Source: CAYYWP01 sp050176585
GTDB taxonomy: Bacteria > Desulfobacterota > Binatia > HRBIN30 > CADEER01
Assembly (NCBI GenBank): GCA_050176585.1
Contig: JBFXHX010000085.1
Span: 1-7,359 of the forward strand
DNA length: 7,359 nucleotides
Reading direction: 5' to 3'
The position numbers were made by a program, and so were the translations under genes. The stretch's first letter is position 1. Every line of letters begins with the position of its first letter. Positions 5,796 through 7,359 of the stretch are shown in pieces. The notes beneath the pieces were generated by a model that saw only the letters and a list, made by a program, of their open reading frames with translations, was not told the DNA's origin and did no database searches.

Positions 5796-7021
5796 CTAAG
5801 CGATTCCTGGGTTTTTTGGCACGAAGCGCTACACCTTTCGCCTTGGGTGTAGCGCTCACGCCCTGCGGGGCCGGAATATGCGCCAGCGGCGCGTGCTCGG
5901 GCGGTGGTAAAAAAACGTGCGTAGTGGCGCGCGAACATCGTCAGGCTCGTGCCCGTGTACTCGGCGAGCCACTGCTGATTTTCGCCGGCTGAGAGCGCGA
6001 GCGAGATGAACGTGGAGCGCAGTTTGTAGAGCGTCCGCGGCCGCACGTTGGTCGCGCGCAGCGCCTTCACCCACCGCCGACCTTGGAAACGTTCTTGCCG
6101 GATCGGCCGACCAGTCGGACCGGAGAACACCGGCGTCTCGGGCTTCACGTGCAGCGGCTTGCTGTCGAGCAGCACGGCGCGGAGCCGCGCCGAGAGCGGT
6201 CGCAGCGTACGCTCACTGTGCGCCGTCTTCGTCGCGCCGATGCGCCCCTTCACCTTGGACTGGCGAACCGCGATCATGCCCTCGCTGCGGAGATCGACAT
6301 CGCCCCACGTGAGCGCACTCGCCTCGCCCGGTCGCAGGCCCGTGTCGGCGAGACAGAGCGCATACCGATAGGCGTGCGCGCTCTTCTTCCGTAGGTGCTC
6401 GAGGACTGTCTCGAGCTCTTCGCGCGTGAGCGGGTCGATCGCGTGCCGGCGCGCGCGTGGCCACCGCAGACCCGTCGCAGGGTTGCTGGAGATCACCCCG
6501 CGTTCGAACGCCTCTCGGAGTAGCACGCGCAGTGTGCCGATCACGTTCTTCGCGTGCTTCTGCGTCGCGCCCTTGCCGGCTTTGCCGTGCTGCATGATAG
6601 CCGTGCGGAGCGCGATCACGTCATCGCGCGTGATCTCGGCGAGGCGCCGGTGCCCGAGCTGCGGCGTGATCCACGCGTCCACGTGCGATGTCGCGGTGCG
6701 CCCGTATTCGGGGCGGTGAAGCGGCGGCTGGTACTCGGCGATGATCTTCGGCGTCCACTCGCGGAGCAGCGGCGTCAGGCCGACATCCGCCGGCCGTACC
6801 GCTGGGGTGAAGCGCGCGTCACCTTCGAAGATGCGGCCGTACTCTGCTTCGAACCGACCATCCGCCATGAGATCCGTGATCCACGCAGCCATGGCTTCGC
6901 CGCGCGCGCGCGCCTTCGGCTCATCAAATCGCTCGCCGGTCGACTTCTGCCACTGGCGCCCGCGGTAGCGGAACGCAAACGCCAGCATGCCGTGTCGATT
7001 GGTGATCGCCCAGCAGCCCAT
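5735..7021 (-). CDS. int: Tyrosine-type site-specific integrase of an element inserted in tRNA-His
   Basis: A 428-aa phage-type integrase that would integrate and excise the element by strand exchange at tRNA-His. Residues 1-65 (TNRHGMLAFAFRYRGRQWQKSTG) resemble the N-terminal arm-type DNA-binding domain of the DUF3596 integrase group. Residues about 82-185 are the core-binding SAM-like domain, and 195-370 the catalytic domain. R230 (ADTGLRPGE), K265 (ATKTAHSERTL), R335 (LYKLRSTF) and the nucleophile Y367 (FARHYARF) are present; the usual histidines are replaced (see findings). The ATG at 7021 overlaps the stop of the upstream gene as TGATG; a TTG at 7051 is a possible earlier start. About 60 residues follow Y367, an unusually long tail, and the last 19-20 codons are antisense tRNA-His. 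It may be expressed with the excisionase-like gene. Confidence 0.93.
   Translation of the reverse strand: MGCWAITNRHGMLAFAFRYRGRQWQKSTGERFDEPKARARGEAMAAWITDLMADGRFEAEYGRIFEGDARFTPAVRPADVGLTPLLREWTPKIIAEYQPPLHRPEYGRTATSHVDAWITPQLGHRRLAEITRDDVIALRTAIMQHGKAGKGATQKHAKNVIGTLRVLLREAFERGVISSNPATGLRWPRARRHAIDPLTREELETVLEHLRKKSAHAYRYALCLADTGLRPGEASALTWGDVDLRSEGMIAVRQSKVKGRIGATKTAHSERTLRPLSARLRAVLLDSKPLHVKPETPVFSGPTGRPIRQERFQGRRWVKALRATNVRPRTLYKLRSTFISLALSAGENQQWLAEYTGTSLTMFARHYARFFTTARARAAGAYSGPAGRERYTQGERCSASCQKTQESLRVSDGSRTHNPRSHSPVLYR
5752..5795 (+). other. Candidate attachment site (attL/attB core) in the 3' half of tRNA-His
   Basis: Integrases that sit against a tRNA 3' end normally recombine between the anticodon loop and the 3' end of the tRNA, so the duplicated core should lie within this stretch, possibly running a few bases beyond it. 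No second copy is present in the window, so the limits are inferred from the class of element and not seen. Confidence 0.5.
5825..5856. repeat. Perfect 11-bp inverted repeat in the integrase tail, beside the att site
   Basis: AGCGCTACACC (5825-5835) and GGTGTAGCGCT (5846-5856) are exact reverse complements around a 10-base loop. It lies 30 bases from the tRNA-His 3' end and within integrase codons after the catalytic tyrosine (about residues 389-399). On the plus strand a run of six T (5812-5817) precedes it and does not follow it, and on the minus strand it is followed by A's, so it is not a normal intrinsic terminator in either direction. It could be an arm-type recombinase or accessory-factor site, or an RNA hairpin at the end of the integrase transcript. 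Confidence 0.75.
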
Positions 7022-7308
7022 CAGCCGGCCCGCTGATTCATAGCATCCCAATTGACCTTACCGGACGGACGCCGTTGCTGTCGCTCGTGCTCGGCGATCA
7101 GCTCGTGATCGGCACCCGCGAGGTACGCCGCAAACGCGTCGCGAATGATCAGCGGCCGCGTGCCGCGTGGCGTCGCGTAGTGCACGCCCGCGAGTAGCAC
7201 GCCCGTGCGAATCTTCCGAAGAATTTCGCCGGGCGTCAGGGGTCCGATTTCGGCCGCCTGCCGGAGCGTGATCAGATGGTGTGCGGACCCTCGCGCCGCA
7301 GCGCTCAT
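7021..7308 (-). CDS. Small winged-helix DNA-binding protein, candidate excisionase
   Basis: A 95-aa basic protein. Residues 12-36 (HLITLRQAAEIGPLTPGEILRK is the start of it, split here as HLITLRQAAEIG then PLTPGEILRK) look like a helix-turn-helix, followed by a wing containing GVHYATPRGTRPLI (41-54) and a final helix DAFAAYLAG (57-65). This layout, helix-turn-helix then GxHY, a basic turn and RPL, is what I associate with phage excisionase-like proteins that choose the direction of recombination. Its stop overlaps the integrase start (TGATG), suggesting translational coupling. The ATG at 7308 has only a weak purine-rich site (GAGCGGGG) before it. The residues after 75 are basic and polar with no recognised motif. 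A transcription regulator of the element is the main alternative. The 51 bases beyond its start show no clear promoter. Confidence 0.68.
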   Translation of the reverse strand: MSAAARGSAHHLITLRQAAEIGPLTPGEILRKIRTGVLLAGVHYATPRGTRPLIIRDAFAAYLAGADHELIAEHERQQRRPSGKVNWDAMNQRAG

Positions 7309-7359
7309 GCCCCGCTCTAGCCTCGCCAGGAGCTGCCCAGCACTGTACGCCCGACAGGT

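Larger units (their letters stand above)
5735..7359. mobile_element. One end of an integrative element (prophage, island or ICE) at tRNA-His
   Basis: An integrase gene abuts the 3' end of an intact tRNA gene, with an excisionase-like gene directly upstream, the standard arrangement at one end of tRNA-targeting elements. The element extends rightward from within the tRNA and leaves the window. The exact left boundary depends on the att core, which cannot be set without the other end. Nothing visible distinguishes prophage from genomic island or conjugative element. Confidence 0.82.

Noticed and set aside
5880..5892. Short hairpin GCGCC-AGC-GGCGC in the integrase tail
   Set aside because: Only five base pairs in GC-rich coding sequence; expected by chance.
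7343..7357. LexA-like box CTGT-N7-ACAG upstream of the excisionase-like gene
   Set aside because: The enterobacterial LexA box needs an 8-base spacer and an AT-rich centre; here it is 7 bases and GC-rich, and the host's LexA site is unknown. The four-base arms alone are common by chance.
1..7359. CRISPR arrays, insertion sequences and origins
   Set aside because: No regularly spaced repeats, transposase motifs, terminal inverted repeats or clustered DnaA boxes were seen on either strand.

Overview
The window is GC-rich (about two-thirds G+C by eye) bacterial chromosome, most likely from a proteobacterium and probably gammaproteobacterial or close to it. The basis is a full-length SpeA-type arginine decarboxylase, a FadB/FadJ-like fused enoyl-CoA hydratase/3-hydroxyacyl-CoA dehydrogenase, and an oxidoreductase of the family often linked to SelD. 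Neither tRNA gene encodes its 3' CCA. The lineage is an inference from gene content, not a measured placement.

Layout. Positions 1 to about 5720 are ordinary chromosome with every gene on the minus strand. Transcription runs speA (5433 to 3535), a 92-base gap, the fused beta-oxidation enzyme (3442 to 1418), an 80-base gap, a pyridine nucleotide-disulfide oxidoreductase (1337 to 225), a short gap, tRNA-Lys(CTT) (159 to 86), and an 11-bp perfect hairpin (80 to 52). A 289-base spacer separates speA from tRNA-His(GTG), which is on the plus strand (5723-5795).

From tRNA-His to the right edge the window holds one end of an integrative element. A tyrosine recombinase (minus strand, 7021 to 5735) ends inside the tRNA-His gene on the opposite strand. 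Just upstream of it, with a TGATG stop/start overlap, lies a 95-aa winged-helix protein that is a good candidate excisionase. The element continues past 7359, so its cargo and its second attachment site are not visible.

How the genes work together. speA makes agmatine for polyamine synthesis. The fused enzyme would do the hydration and dehydrogenation steps of fatty acid beta-oxidation, but no thiolase partner is present. The oxidoreductase is FAD/NAD(P)-dependent with unknown substrate. The excisionase-like protein and integrase form a compact recombination module. The most interesting points are at the junction: the last 19-20 integrase codons are antisense tRNA-His sequence, a perfect inverted repeat lies in the integrase tail next to the attachment site, and the integrase reads toward host speA with no obvious terminator in between. 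I did not find a defence system, CRISPR array or clearly new system in the visible part; any cargo would lie beyond the right edge.
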